A program made the position numbers and the translations under genes. From Pseudoalteromonas rubra (GTDB taxonomy: Bacteria > Pseudomonadota > Gammaproteobacteria > Enterobacterales > Alteromonadaceae), in assembly GCF_005887095.1 (NCBI RefSeq), contig NZ_PNCI01000008.1, positions 248,001 through 312,000 on the forward strand: 64,000 bases of DNA, in the 5' to 3' direction. A model generated the notes under the pieces. The model made no database searches and was not told the origin of the DNA. It saw only the letters and a list, made by a program, of their open reading frames with translations. Of this stretch, positions 17,079-26,003 are shown in pieces (position 1 is the first letter of the stretch; every line of letters begins with the position of its first letter).

Positions 17079-19268
17079 CTAGCTTTTCAAATATGCGAGC
17101 AAATCATCTTGTGCCATAGGTCTGGCAAAGAAAAACCCTTGCACTTCATCACAGCCTAATGCCCGGAGAATATCAACCTGTTCCTGTGTTTCCACGCCCT
17201 CGGCAATGGTTTTCAGACCAAGATGACGACCTAACGAAATCACCAATTCAGCAATGGCACCTGAGTCTTCCTGAGGGATCCCTTTTACAAAGGCACGATC
17301 AATTTTAAGTCGGGCTAAGGGTAATTTTTGCAAATAGCTCAATGACGAGAACCCTGTACCAAAGTCATCTATCGCGACCTCAACACCAAAGGATTTAAGT
17401 TCACTCAGCGTATGCACCACAGTGTTAATCTCGTCCATCACGACACTTTCTGTTACCTCGAGCTCAATTTTCTCAGGCGGAACATCGTGTTCCATGATGG
17501 TTTGTTTAACCTGCTGCGCGTAATTGGCCACTTTAAATTGAGGCACAGAGACGTTAACCGCCACACTGATATCATGGCCAAGCGAACTTAATTGCTTTTG
17601 CATACTACATGCCTGTTCCAGCACCCACTGGCCAATTTCGACAATCAAGCCGGCATCCTCGGCCAAAGGCACAAACACCCCCGGAGAGATATAGTCACCT
17701 TTCCCCGTGGGCCATCTTAGCAGGGCCTCACACCCTATCACCGTCATGGTTTGTAAACACAGTTGAGGCTGGTACCACACTTCAAGCTTTCTTAGCTCAA
17801 AGTCTTGTCTTAGCTGGCGAATGAGGCCTAATCGCCAGGCCATTTTTTCTTCCAGATCTGAGCTGTACCAATTGAGTGTTTGTCGTGCTTGTTTGGCCTG
17901 GTTCAGAGCAATATAAGCCAGCTTCAGAGTCTCCAGACCCTGCGGCGAGAAATCACTTTGACAGCATACACCAATATGGAAATGCATAGTCAGAACATGC
18001 TCCCCGACCTGATAAGGCACGGTAAGCGCATCCAGAAACAGGGTTTCGTCGAACCCTTGCTTTGGCACTAGCACGCCAAATACATCGGCGCCAATACGTG
18101 AGAGTAACTCTCCCTGCGGACACTCTTGTTGCAACCGCTCTTTTACCGCCTGCAGTAACAAATTACCAACTTCCTGACCCAGCCCGTTGTTGATATCTGA
18201 AAACTGGGCGATATCAATCAGCACAAACACCAGCTGATCTTGCTCAGGTTTATAATATTGCGCGATTTGATCTACAAAGTTTGCCCTGTTTGGCAATCGT
18301 GTGAGGGCATCTTTATAAGCAACATCACGCAGTTCGTTAATCAACTTAATATTGTCCAGGCCGACACTGACATTGGTTAAAAAGATTTCCGCAAACTGCA
18401 TTTGCGCAGCGCTCGGCGGCTCCGCCACTTCAAGATAAATGGCTGCACGGCGATTCTTGCCTTGTAATAAAAAAGTGACGTCATGGTCGGTTTGCTGGTG
18501 CGCATCCATATCAAAGCAATTTTGCACCTGCATTATCACCCGGCCATTGTCGACTTGTTCAAGGCCTTGACCAATGTTGGTTAGATAAGTCTGAGTACCC
18601 CCAAAGACGATCACTTTGGCGTCTTTCTCAATTGCACCGGCAACCAAACCATGTGGCTCAGAGCCAAGGATTTTGGCCAGCTGATTCACCACAGACAAGC
18701 CAAATGAGGGCATATCTGTGTGACCTAAAATGGCATGAGAGGCTTCCAGAATATTGGTCAGTGCCAGACTCTGCTGCTCTAACTCACAGATCTGTTGATA
18801 CGAACGAATGGCTGTTAGCAAAGACGTGACCAGCTTACCGCGTGTCAGCTCGGTTTTCATTTTATAGTCATTGATATCATATTCTCGAATGACTTTTTCT
18901 TCCGGTGCATAGCCGGGCTGACCCGTACGCAAAATGATCCGAACCGCGTAGTTGCCAAACTCTTCGCGGACTTTTTTAACCACAGACAGACCTGCGTCGT
19001 CACTTTCCATGACAACATCAAGTAGTAAAATGCAAATTTCAGGATTGTGCGTCAAGACTTCAAGCGCCTCTTTACCAGAGTAAGCATGATGAAACTTAAG
19101 TGCACGCCCCCAAAACTCAACGCCGGATAAGGCCAACTTAGTGACGGAATGAATCTCTGGATCGTCGTCCACAACCAGTACATCCCAATACGCGCTGACT
19201 GCCTCTAGTGAGTCATGCGTTGAGTCTTGATCCGCAAACAAAAACTCTTCTTGTTCTGACGCCATCAT
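17079..19268 (-). CDS. Response regulator with DUF3369, degenerate GGDEF and intact EAL domain
   Basis: Predicted cyclic-di-GMP phosphodiesterase, about 729 residues. Domains in order: receiver (25-150) with acidic pair DDD and phospho-Asp in LLLDVVMESDD; DUF3369 sensor region (160-320, GAF-like); GGDEF domain (about 330-465) whose signature reads RIGADVF, so it should not make c-di-GMP; EAL domain (475-725) with EALLRW, the metal ligands in VTESVV and IDDFGTGFSSLSYL, KIDRAF and IAEGVET, so phosphodiesterase activity is expected. ATG at 19268 or 19265 follows AAGG. The partner kinase is not adjacent. The 5' region carries one copy of a 14-bp direct repeat. Confidence 0.93.
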   Translation of the reverse strand: MMASEQEEFLFADQDSTHDSLEAVSAYWDVLVVDDDPEIHSVTKLALSGVEFWGRALKFHHAYSGKEALEVLTHNPEICILLLDVVMESDDAGLSVVKKVREEFGNYAVRIILRTGQPGYAPEEKVIREYDINDYKMKTELTRGKLVTSLLTAIRSYQQICELEQQSLALTNILEASHAILGHTDMPSFGLSVVNQLAKILGSEPHGLVAGAIEKDAKVIVFGGTQTYLTNIGQGLEQVDNGRVIMQVQNCFDMDAHQQTDHDVTFLLQGKNRRAAIYLEVAEPPSAAQMQFAEIFLTNVSVGLDNIKLINELRDVAYKDALTRLPNRANFVDQIAQYYKPEQDQLVFVLIDIAQFSDINNGLGQEVGNLLLQAVKERLQQECPQGELLSRIGADVFGVLVPKQGFDETLFLDALTVPYQVGEHVLTMHFHIGVCCQSDFSPQGLETLKLAYIALNQAKQARQTLNWYSSDLEEKMAWRLGLIRQLRQDFELRKLEVWYQPQLCLQTMTVIGCEALLRWPTGKGDYISPGVFVPLAEDAGLIVEIGQWVLEQACSMQKQLSSLGHDISVAVNVSVPQFKVANYAQQVKQTIMEHDVPPEKIELEVTESVVMDEINTVVHTLSELKSFGVEVAIDDFGTGFSSLSYLQKLPLARLKIDRAFVKGIPQEDSGAIAELVISLGRHLGLKTIAEGVETQEQVDILRALGCDEVQGFFFARPMAQDDLLAYLKS

Positions 19269-19275
19269 CAACCTT

Positions 19276-19409
19276 ATGTTCAACTACTTAGTTTCTGCGC
19301 ACATGGCATATTTGCCTATGTGTTTTCTTATAAATTATGATAGGTTTTTACTATCAAGATCCATACCCGTTAACACTCAAGTAATATTATAGTCGATGTT
19401 CAACTACTT
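19276..19409. repeat. 14-bp direct repeat in a divergent promoter region
   Basis: ATGTTCAACTACTT occurs at 19276-19289 and again, identically, at 19396-19409, exactly 120 bp apart. The first copy overlaps the leader of the EAL response-regulator gene and the second is about 40 bp before the divergent gene at 19450. Possibly paired regulator sites or a trace of a short duplication. Confidence 0.6.
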
Positions 19410-19449
19410 GTGCTCGTTAACTAAATAATATAGCGGCTCAAAGCAAGTT

Positions 19450-19974
19450 ATGACAGCAACTATTTTCCGCACTTTTCTATTCGGCCTCGTTTTTATATTT
19501 GGCCTGGTCGTAATGACTGCTTTGCTTCCCTCTCACTATCAGGCCCATGCAGAGCAAACTATCGCTGTGCGAGATGTACAAACCGTGAAGCAGTATTTAA
19601 ATGTCGAGAATTGGCAAGAATTACTGACGCCACAATCTGACTTACAGCTGTCTTTTCTTACCCAGGCTCAGCAGGTAGGTGGCTATGGTGAACTCGCCCA
19701 CCCCTGGGGACTGGCCGAAATAACCGTATTGAGCCTGAACGAGCAAGGTGTGACAGTGCAAATCAGATTTGATACCGAACACGTCGCACATATTCAGCTT
19801 GCTGTGAGTCAACAAGAGGAAAGCGTGGTGGTCACACTCAGCGCCAAAGGTGAAAACCATGCGCCTCTGGTCGGAGGGCTGTATGCTCGTTTCGCCGCTT
19901 ACTATGTTGAGCAGCAGCTAAAAATGATGATGAACCAAATTGTTAGCCAACTAAAATTACACAGACAGGGATAG
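19450..19974 (+). CDS. Membrane-anchored hypothetical protein
   Basis: I cannot name this 174-residue protein. It has one N-terminal hydrophobic segment (residues 7-27, FLFGLVFIFGLVVMTALLP) followed by a periplasmic domain of alternating strands and a C-terminal helix (YYVEQQLKMMMNQIV), a pattern like SRPBCC/START-type helix-grip proteins that carry an N-terminal anchor; this is a guess from shape. Two base pairs separate it from the next gene, so they are co-transcribed. It is divergent from the EAL response regulator. Confidence 0.7.
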   Translation: MTATIFRTFLFGLVFIFGLVVMTALLPSHYQAHAEQTIAVRDVQTVKQYLNVENWQELLTPQSDLQLSFLTQAQQVGGYGELAHPWGLAEITVLSLNEQGVTVQIRFDTEHVAHIQLAVSQQEESVVVTLSAKGENHAPLVGGLYARFAAYYVEQQLKMMMNQIVSQLKLHRQG

Positions 19975-19976
19975 GT

Positions 19977-20858
19977 ATGACGATAAAAAATGCTCAGGCG
20001 CGCTCTAGTTTGGCACTTCTGATTGAAGAAAAGCTCGGCTACGCCATGATCAAACAGCCTAAAGCCGCGATCCAATCCGAAGATCGGCGCTTTGCAAGCA
20101 CACCTAACCCTAATCAGAATCAATTTATCGTGCGCAGTGAACACGGCGTACTTAAACGTGCACTTAAACGAAATCAGTTACAGCGTATTGCCCAGCAGCG
20201 TAATATTGAATCCATTATGGGCATGTCGCTCACCCTATGCCCGGATGTTACAAGTCGGGGGCGCCCCGATCCTGACTGGCTGGAACACTTTATTGCGCTC
20301 GCCGAGGACATTGCCAACAGCGCAATGCAAAAACTGTGGGCGAAGATACTGGTTGGAGAATCTATCTCACCAGGTACCTTTTCAATAAAAAGTTTGCAGA
20401 CCCTGAAACAGATGACACAAAAAGAAGCGGATGCTCTACAACGCTGCGCCTCACTGTGTGGCTACCTGGAAAAAGAGGACAGTTATCTGATCTTGCTTGG
20501 CTTTTACAAGAAGCCTTCGCTGTTTGATTTACTAAGAAAAGGAGCAAAAGAGTCGTTGAACCTGGCTCAGGCAGGCCTGAGCTTTCCGCATATTCTCACC
20601 CTGATGGATATTAACCTGATTTACCGCCAGGAGATTGAGTCAGCAAACCTGCAAAAAGGTCAGTCTATGACCCTGGCATACCAAGGCAAACATCTTTCCA
20701 TAGAGGCCAACAGTAACGATCTGGTGCTCAGTTATTACAAGCTGACTCAAACCGGAGATGAACTGAAAAAACTCATCAACACACCGGTCAACAAAACTTA
20801 CAGACAATTACTTGGTAAAGCTCTGGAGGAAGAATTTACTCTGACCTGGGAGTCATAA
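19977..20858 (+). CDS. TIGR03899/DUF2806-like conserved protein
   Basis: A 293-residue soluble protein with the features of the TIGR03899 family found in Vibrio, Shewanella and Pseudoalteromonas: an N-terminal basic segment (KRALKRNQLQRIAQQRNIES), then PDPDWLEHFIALAEDIANS, MQKLWAKILVGE and SPGTFSIKSLQTLKQMTQ, the last three resembling DUF2806. Function unknown. Start ATG 19977 follows GGATAGGT. It is the second gene of a two-gene operon with the anchored hypothetical protein. The family assignment is from memory of motif patterns. Confidence 0.65.
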   Translation: MTIKNAQARSSLALLIEEKLGYAMIKQPKAAIQSEDRRFASTPNPNQNQFIVRSEHGVLKRALKRNQLQRIAQQRNIESIMGMSLTLCPDVTSRGRPDPDWLEHFIALAEDIANSAMQKLWAKILVGESISPGTFSIKSLQTLKQMTQKEADALQRCASLCGYLEKEDSYLILLGFYKKPSLFDLLRKGAKESLNLAQAGLSFPHILTLMDINLIYRQEIESANLQKGQSMTLAYQGKHLSIEANSNDLVLSYYKLTQTGDELKKLINTPVNKTYRQLLGKALEEEFTLTWES

Positions 20859-20870
20859 AGGGAATAAAGG

Positions 20871-20899
20871 TATCTAAGCACCCAGTGGATGCTTAGATA
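20871..20899. terminator. Hairpin between convergent genes
   Basis: Perfect 10-bp inverted repeat TATCTAAGCA (20871-20880) / TGCTTAGATA (20890-20899) with a 9-nt loop, between the TIGR03899-like gene and the convergent outer-membrane barrel gene. It lacks a U-run. Confidence 0.55.
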
Positions 20900-20921
20900 T
20901 GCTATCTGCTAACCGCGGTTA

Positions 20922-21683
20922 TCAGAAGTGGATCTGTAGGCCAGCGAACGGGCCCGATGCATCCAAATCAGTCGTGATATCGTCGACATCATCCAGCTCT
21001 ACCACCATAGAGCGGTAACCCGCACGTACCGCAATATCCACAGCCATATTGTCAATGAACTCCCACGCAACACCGACCTGGAAGTCCTGAATTTTACTGT
21101 CATCGATAGCCAGTAAACTGCCTTCAGCAAAGACGCTCAAGCCAGTGAGTGGCAGGCCGACTTCCCCTCTCAGATAACCGAGTGGAATAAACCCTGAAAA
21201 GTCGACAGTCTCAGTGGTGGATTCGCCATTAGCAAAACCCGTTACGCTGATATCACCGTCAAAGTGCTTGGCATTCAGACCGAAGTCAAAGGACACCAAG
21301 TCATTATCGAACAGTTCATAGTACAGGATGTAGTCGATATGATTCAGATCGCCCACAGTATTCACTGTGCCACCCACGGTGAAGCTCTTGTCGCCGAAGT
21401 CGAAGGTTTCATTCAGTACTGCTGAACCTTCCAGTTTTAACTCGGTATACTTGAGCTTGACGTTAGGCACTAAAGGCACTGGGTGTTCCAGTGCAGCATA
21501 GAAGCTCGAGAAATTTTTATCAGCAAAGTCAAATTCTTGCTGATTACCTTTGTTCGCAAAGCTCCCCTCAGGTTCAGCACCCCAAGCTTCACCACCTAGG
21601 TATAAACCTAACAGAGTGTCTGCTTGTGCTGCAGGTGCGAGGCAGGCCAGAGATAACGCTGCCGCTAAACAGTACTTTTTCAT
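20922..21683 (-). CDS. TIGR04219-type outer membrane beta-barrel protein
   Basis: A 253-residue outer-membrane protein. Signal peptide MKKYCLAAALSLACLAPAAQA, then amphipathic strands ending in the C-terminal GLQIHF, whose terminal Phe is the usual barrel-assembly signal. The opening TLLGLYLGGEAWGAEPEGSF and the mid-region LNHIDYILYYELFDNDLVSF match the TIGR04219 family of small barrels. Function unknown. AAGGATAAATA precedes the ATG, and the gene begins 4 bp after the DUF2333 gene, so the two form an operon with the copper chaperone gene upstream. Confidence 0.82.
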   Translation of the reverse strand: MKKYCLAAALSLACLAPAAQADTLLGLYLGGEAWGAEPEGSFANKGNQQEFDFADKNFSSFYAALEHPVPLVPNVKLKYTELKLEGSAVLNETFDFGDKSFTVGGTVNTVGDLNHIDYILYYELFDNDLVSFDFGLNAKHFDGDISVTGFANGESTTETVDFSGFIPLGYLRGEVGLPLTGLSVFAEGSLLAIDDSKIQDFQVGVAWEFIDNMAVDIAVRAGYRSMVVELDDVDDITTDLDASGPFAGLQIHF

Positions 21684-21687
21684 TTAT

Positions 21688-22686
21688 TTATCCTTGCGCT
21701 AAAAGTTCACTGAGTTCAATAAGAGCCGCATTGGCTCGAGAAATATAGTTAGCCATCACCAACGAGTGATTGGCCACCAATCCAAAACCACTACCATTTA
21801 AAATCATCGGGCTCCACACGGTTTCTTGCGTGGCTTCAAGTTCCCGGATGATCTGTTGGAGGCTCACTTTTGCATTTTTCTTCTCAAGCACATCCGCAAA
21901 ATCGTATTCAACCGCTCTTAAAAAGTGTAACAAGGCCCACGTCGCCCCACGGGATTCATAAAAAACGTCGTCAATTTTCCACCATGAAGTTTTGACTTCG
22001 TGGTGATTGGCCGCGTAGGTTGCCTGATTAGCGGCGCTGTCACCGGCCAAATCGGTATTCAATCTGTCCTGTCCGACACTCGCACTGAGCCGCTGGCTTA
22101 AACTACCCAGGCGTTTCTCGGCCTCTTTTAGCCACCCTCTCAGGTTGTCTGCTCGGGCGTAAAACTGACTGCTCTGATCAACCGGGTTAGATATCTGCAG
22201 CAAGTAATCGTTTAGGTGTGCAATACCCGTGCGGTATTCCCCTTCTGCACTTGGCCATAACCAGGCCGTAGAGCTGATATTAAACTGTGGTTGCGCTTTT
22301 TTAAGACTGGGGTGCTCCGTAGACTGCGATTGAGAACGGCTGAAATCCTTGCGCATCGACAAGGCCATATCACGTACCATTTCCAGCGCGCCATATTCCC
22401 AGGCAGGCATATTATCCATGATCACACTGGGGGGCAGCACATCATTAGATAAATAACCACCGGGTTTATCGAGTAACGTCTGCGACACAGTGATCAATGT
22501 GTGCGTGGTAACATAGCCTGTGACCAGTTGAGTGTTTGACTGTTCAGCATGACTTTTCGCCTTGCCGACCACATCGAACTGGTCCGGCTCGGCACTCCAA
22601 TATACTGCCAGGCCGTAGCCCAGCACCAGCACAGTAACCAAAACGACCCAGAATTTAGCCATGTGATTGTGTGTGTTGTGATCCAT
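21688..22686 (-). CDS. DUF2333 family membrane-anchored protein
   Basis: A 332-residue protein with one N-terminal transmembrane helix (about residues 11-30, FWVVLVTVLVLGYGLAVYW) and a large periplasmic helical domain. The segments TTHTLITVSQTLLDKPGGYL, VIMDNMPAWEYGALEMVRDM and GATWALLHFLRAVEYDF are characteristic of DUF2333. Start at ATG 22686 after AGGAG. Its function is unknown. Sits between the PCuAC gene (8 bp upstream) and the TIGR04219 barrel gene (4 bp downstream). Confidence 0.87.
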   Translation of the reverse strand: MDHNTHNHMAKFWVVLVTVLVLGYGLAVYWSAEPDQFDVVGKAKSHAEQSNTQLVTGYVTTHTLITVSQTLLDKPGGYLSNDVLPPSVIMDNMPAWEYGALEMVRDMALSMRKDFSRSQSQSTEHPSLKKAQPQFNISSTAWLWPSAEGEYRTGIAHLNDYLLQISNPVDQSSQFYARADNLRGWLKEAEKRLGSLSQRLSASVGQDRLNTDLAGDSAANQATYAANHHEVKTSWWKIDDVFYESRGATWALLHFLRAVEYDFADVLEKKNAKVSLQQIIRELEATQETVWSPMILNGSGFGLVANHSLVMANYISRANAALIELSELLAQG

Positions 22687-22694
22687 CAAGACTC

Positions 22695-23207
22695 CTAGTG
22701 ATGCTGATGTCCATTGTTCGCGTTATGCATCTGCGTTTTAAGCGAAATCACTTCAATCAAACCATAGACGCGATTTCCATCAGCAAAATATAGTGTAAGT
22801 TTACGATTTTCGCCCACTTTTAATGGTTTTGTCGGCTCAAAAGCCATCAGGTGATACCCACCAGGCTTAAACTCAACCTGGCTATCAGACGCAATCTCCA
22901 GTTTATCGATCTGCTGCATACGCATCATACCGTTGGCATGTACATGTTCGTGGATCTCCACTCTCCCCAGCCCTTCAATCTCGGCTTTGACCAAAGTCAT
23001 TGCCTGCTTGGTGGTGTTGGACAAAGTAAAGTATCCCGCGGTCGACTTGGCGGCGGGCAGAAAATCACGAATAGTGGCGTGCGTTAATGTCACAGGAGCT
23101 TGTTCAGCGTGAACATGCTGGTGAGATTCGCCATGTGTGTGGCCGGAGTGAGCCTGCGACACCCAAGGTAATGAACACAGCATAAAGAAGGCTAAATTTT
23201 TGATCAT
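22695..23207 (-). CDS. Periplasmic copper chaperone, PCu(A)C family
   Basis: A 170-residue secreted copper-binding protein (signal peptide MIKNLAFFMLCSLPWVSQA). The PCuAC core carries the copper ligands: HEHVHANGMMRM, where His and Met lie, and the later HLMAFEP. It is flanked by unusual histidine-rich ends, HSGHTHGESHQHVHAE directly after the signal peptide and NANNGHQHH at the C-terminus, which could scavenge extra copper. Family members deliver Cu(I) to cytochrome oxidase. ATG 23207 follows AAGGA; a GTG 11 codons upstream would spoil the signal peptide. First gene of the operon with DUF2333 and the barrel protein. Confidence 0.88.
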   Translation of the reverse strand: MIKNLAFFMLCSLPWVSQAHSGHTHGESHQHVHAEQAPVTLTHATIRDFLPAAKSTAGYFTLSNTTKQAMTLVKAEIEGLGRVEIHEHVHANGMMRMQQIDKLEIASDSQVEFKPGGYHLMAFEPTKPLKVGENRKLTLYFADGNRVYGLIEVISLKTQMHNANNGHQHH

Positions 23208-23346
23208 AAGCGCTTTCCTTGTTGAGTATAGTCTTTTCACTATACCACATTGCTCTTAGTTTACCGCGCTTTCATCACCATTTCTTTACAGCTACTGAGC
23301 TGTTTAGCCGGTCGTGCCTGAAATGCAAAACGCCCGGCCAACCAGT

Positions 23347-23670
23347 TTAACAGAACACCTGTTTATCACTCACCAGCCAGCCAATGGCAACCAGGAATAA
23401 CAAGGGAACGGCAATCAGGAGCGAATTAAATAACAGTGCCAATACTAGCCCAATGAGCACCACTAATATCACGCCAAGCAATCCTATACTCAGCAACGCC
23501 AGCAAAGCGAAAACGGCAATCATAGCCACAAACAGGCTGAGCATTTCGATCCCTACCCAGCTCACATCCGTGACCACGTCAGGAATGCTGAACCAGGCTA
23601 GGGGTGAGGACACCCAGGATAAAGCCGATAATACAACCAAACCAACCAGTAAGATAAATGCCGCTTTCAT
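23347..23670 (-). CDS. Small integral membrane protein of the psp operon
   Basis: A 107-residue hydrophobic protein with an N-terminal helix (residues 3-25) and two or three further helices rich in Leu, Val and Ala (about 40-100), ending SDKQVFC. I do not recognise a named family. It starts within the ribosome-site region GAGGAGG, at either of two adjacent ATGs (23673 or 23670), just downstream of the pspC-like gene, so it is the third gene of the pspA-pspC operon and probably takes part in envelope-stress signalling with PspC. That role is inferred from position only. Confidence 0.7.
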   Translation of the reverse strand: MKAAFILLVGLVVLSALSWVSSPLAWFSIPDVVTDVSWVGIEMLSLFVAMIAVFALLALLSIGLLGVILVVLIGLVLALLFNSLLIAVPLLFLVAIGWLVSDKQVFC

Positions 23671-23679
23671 CATGCCTCC

Positions 23680-23886
23680 TCAGGAACGCTCCGACAGGAC
23701 GATCCAGGCAATAAAATACGCCATCAGCACTAAAACTGGTGCTTTCAGTGCCAATAGCACGGTGATAAGGCGAACCAGCCAGGTTGGCATATCTAGTCTT
23801 GTTGCTACATTGGTACACACCCCCGCTATTTTTTTACGGGGTTGCTGCGAACGTGTTGTGCTGTAATAAGTGTCATGTTCTGTCAT
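23680..23886 (-). CDS. pspC: PspC domain protein
   Basis: A 68-residue protein consisting of little more than the PspC domain: the RKKIAGVCTNVATRLDMPTW signature followed by one transmembrane helix (VRLITVLLALKAPVLVLMAYFI) and a short tail. PspC senses inner-membrane stress and relieves PspA-mediated inhibition in E. coli. Start at ATG 23886 is preceded by GAGGAG; a longer frame has no ribosome site. It is shorter than E. coli PspC, missing the long C-terminal part, and no pspB gene is present. It lies between pspA and the small membrane protein gene. Confidence 0.87.
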   Translation of the reverse strand: MTEHDTYYSTTRSQQPRKKIAGVCTNVATRLDMPTWLVRLITVLLALKAPVLVLMAYFIAWIVLSERS

Positions 23887-23946
23887 CAGAGTTCTCCTCA
23901 TTGCTGCTATATTCGGGGCCCATCTGGCACCTGAGTGTGCCAATAC

Positions 23947-24612
23947 CTAAGCTGAGTGTGTTTTTTGTTTCAGTTCGGCCAGTGCCTTATCGACTTGCTC
24001 TTCGCGCGCCAATGTCTCCAGTGCCTGCCACTGCGCTTGTTCTTTACTCACTAACTCATAGCTGTCTACCTCAGCTTCAACCCGCTCAACCTTGCGCTCC
24101 AGGTGCTCAAAACGTGCCATAGCTTCTTCTATCGACTGCTGACTCGCCACGCTGCGGGCTTTCAGCTGGGTAGTGGCGGTGTGTTCACGGCGCGCCAGCT
24201 GGGTTTCTTTATGGCGCAGCTGATTGAGCTTTTCTGTCAGCGTCTGTGCATCCTGCTCCAGCTTGTCGTAAGCCTGTTGCAGCTGTGCCGCTTCCTCTTC
24301 AATCTGTTGCTGTGCTTCCTGACATTTTTGCTTTTCCACCAGCGCCGCACGGGCCAAATCTTCACGATCTTTTTGCAGCGCGTATTCAGCTTGCTGCTGC
24401 CATTGCGCCGCTTTTTTGGCCAGCGCCTGATCCCGTCGGGCCAAGGCTTTTTGCTCACAGATCACCTGAACCACAGTGCTGCGGCATTCGCTTAGCGCCT
24501 CCTCCAGTTGAATCAGTAGCTGACGCTGATCCTTCTTAGGATCATCCGCTTTGTCGAGCAACGCATTGAACTCGGCTTTGATTAAGTCTTCAATTCTGTC
24601 GATTAAGGCCAT
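23947..24612 (-). CDS. pspA: Phage shock protein A (PspA/IM30 family)
   Basis: A 221-residue, almost wholly coiled-coil protein (MALIDRIEDLIKAEFNALLD, then long Gln/Glu/Ala-rich helices) of the PspA/Vipp1 family, which oligomerises on stressed inner membranes. The N-terminal amphipathic helix expected to bind lipid is present. AAGGAG before the ATG at 24612. First gene of pspA-pspC-membrane protein, with a sigma-54-like promoter about 40 bp upstream. A second PspA paralogue is encoded at 51858-52547 in a different operon. Confidence 0.9.
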   Translation of the reverse strand: MALIDRIEDLIKAEFNALLDKADDPKKDQRQLLIQLEEALSECRSTVVQVICEQKALARRDQALAKKAAQWQQQAEYALQKDREDLARAALVEKQKCQEAQQQIEEEAAQLQQAYDKLEQDAQTLTEKLNQLRHKETQLARREHTATTQLKARSVASQQSIEEAMARFEHLERKVERVEAEVDSYELVSKEQAQWQALETLAREEQVDKALAELKQKTHSA

Positions 24613-24649
24613 GGCAGGCTCCTTGATAAGCTAATGTGAGTTAACTTAT

Positions 24650-24665
24650 TCCAAGGTTTGTGCCA
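24650..24665 (-). promoter_or_regulatory. Sigma-54-like promoter of pspA
   Basis: On the minus strand the sequence reads TGGCACAAACCTTGGA, close to the sigma-54 consensus TGGCAC-N5-TTGCA, with one mismatch in the -12 element (GG for GC). It lies 38 bp before the pspA ATG. psp operons in enterobacteria are sigma-54/PspF dependent; no pspF gene is in the window. Confidence 0.5.
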
Positions 24666-24784
24666 AAAACCAGCCACAATTTAAAATCAATAACTTAGTG
24701 TATTTTGGTAAAAAAGAGGGGAGAGATTTTTTGAGGGGTATTGGTCAAAAAAGCACATAGTTAGCCTTTTTGACCATATTACTA

Positions 24785-25798
24785 TTAGAGTTCTGGCACA
24801 AAGGTCAGGGCTTTTTCCATCACACTGATATCCGCGCTCTTACCATGACCATTTTCAGACAAGTGGCGACGGAAGCCTCGCGCCCCCGGCTGGTTCTGGA
24901 AAATGCCCAGCATATGACGGGCAATGTGCCAGAAGTTCGCCCCTTTAGACATTTCCGACTCAATGTAGTCGTACATGCTACGGACGACCTGATGACGGGT
25001 CTGAGTAAACGCGGGCGCGCCATACAGGGCGCTGTCGACTTCAGACAGCATAAACGGGTTGCTGTAAGCCTCACGGCCAATCATCACGCCGTCCAGGTGT
25101 GCCAGATGATGCTGACATTCCTCAATGGTTTTCACACCGCCATTAATACTGATGTGCAGATCGGAATAATCCTGCTTCAGCTTGTACACACGAGGGTAAT
25201 CCAGAGGCGGAATTTCACGATTTTCCTTCGGGCTTAAGCCCTGCAACCAAGCCTTGCGGGCGTGAATAATAAAGTCATCACAGCCGGCGGCCTTTGCAGT
25301 CTCAATCAGCAGGGTCAGAAATTCATACGAATCCTGCTCATCAATCCCGATGCGGGTTTTCACCGTCACCGGAATAGAGACTTCGCTTTTCATCGCTGCA
25401 ACACATTCAGCCACCAGCTCAGGCTCAGCCATCAGACACGCACCAAAACGGCCATTTTGCACCCGATCCGACGGACAACCCACATTGAGGTTCACTTCGT
25501 TATAACCATATTGCTCCGCGCGCTTGGCACATTCAGCCAGCGCTTTAGGGTCGGAGCCACCCAACTGCAACGCCACTGGCATTTCGTGCTCACCAAAGTG
25601 CAGGTAATCGCCCTTACCAAAGATAATGGCACCCGTGGTGATCATCTCTGTGTAAAGCACTGCGTGTTTGGTCAGCTTACGGTGAAAGGTCCGGCAATGG
25701 CGATCCGTCCAATCCAGCATGGGCGCAACGGAGAAGCGGCGAAACGCTGTATCGCTTGTATTTACTGGGCTTGTGCCTGAATTGTCTGAGTTTGTCAT
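24785..25798 (-). CDS. dusA: tRNA-dihydrouridine synthase A
   Basis: Flavoenzyme reducing U20/U20a in tRNA to dihydrouridine using NADPH. 337 residues, TIM-barrel FMN domain with [19 protein letters not shown] at the start, the catalytic Cys in [37 protein letters not shown] (DusA-specific) and the FMN-phosphate loop INGGVKT...[10 protein letters not shown]. Single gene downstream of galE-strand genes on the same strand; nothing unusual. Confidence 0.96.
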   Translation of the reverse strand: MTNSDNSGTSPVNTSDTAFRRFSVAPMLDWTDRHCRTFHRKLTKHAVLYTEMITTGAIIFGKGDYLHFGEHEMPVALQLGGSDPKALAECAKRAEQYGYNEVNLNVGCPSDRVQNGRFGACLMAEPELVAECVAAMKSEVSIPVTVKTRIGIDEQDSYEFLTLLIETAKAAGCDDFIIHARKAWLQGLSPKENREIPPLDYPRVYKLKQDYSDLHISINGGVKTIEECQHHLAHLDGVMIGREAYSNPFMLSEVDSALYGAPAFTQTRHQVVRSMYDYIESEMSKGANFWHIARHMLGIFQNQPGARGFRRHLSENGHGKSADISVMEKALTFVPEL

Positions 25799-26003
25799 AC
25801 TACCTCTGAAACACTCTGATCACGGTTCCAAACCGCCACCAACGTCAATAAACGAACCACATTCCAGCCTATGTTCTGCAAATAAGGCGCCGCTTGTGGT
25901 CATCAAAATCGATAAGGGGAGAATTATACACGCTGTTGTGGTTAGTTTCATCCAGCGCAGAGAGATTGGGGAGTGGGCGACCGTATTGAGCCGCCCAGAG
26001 AAG

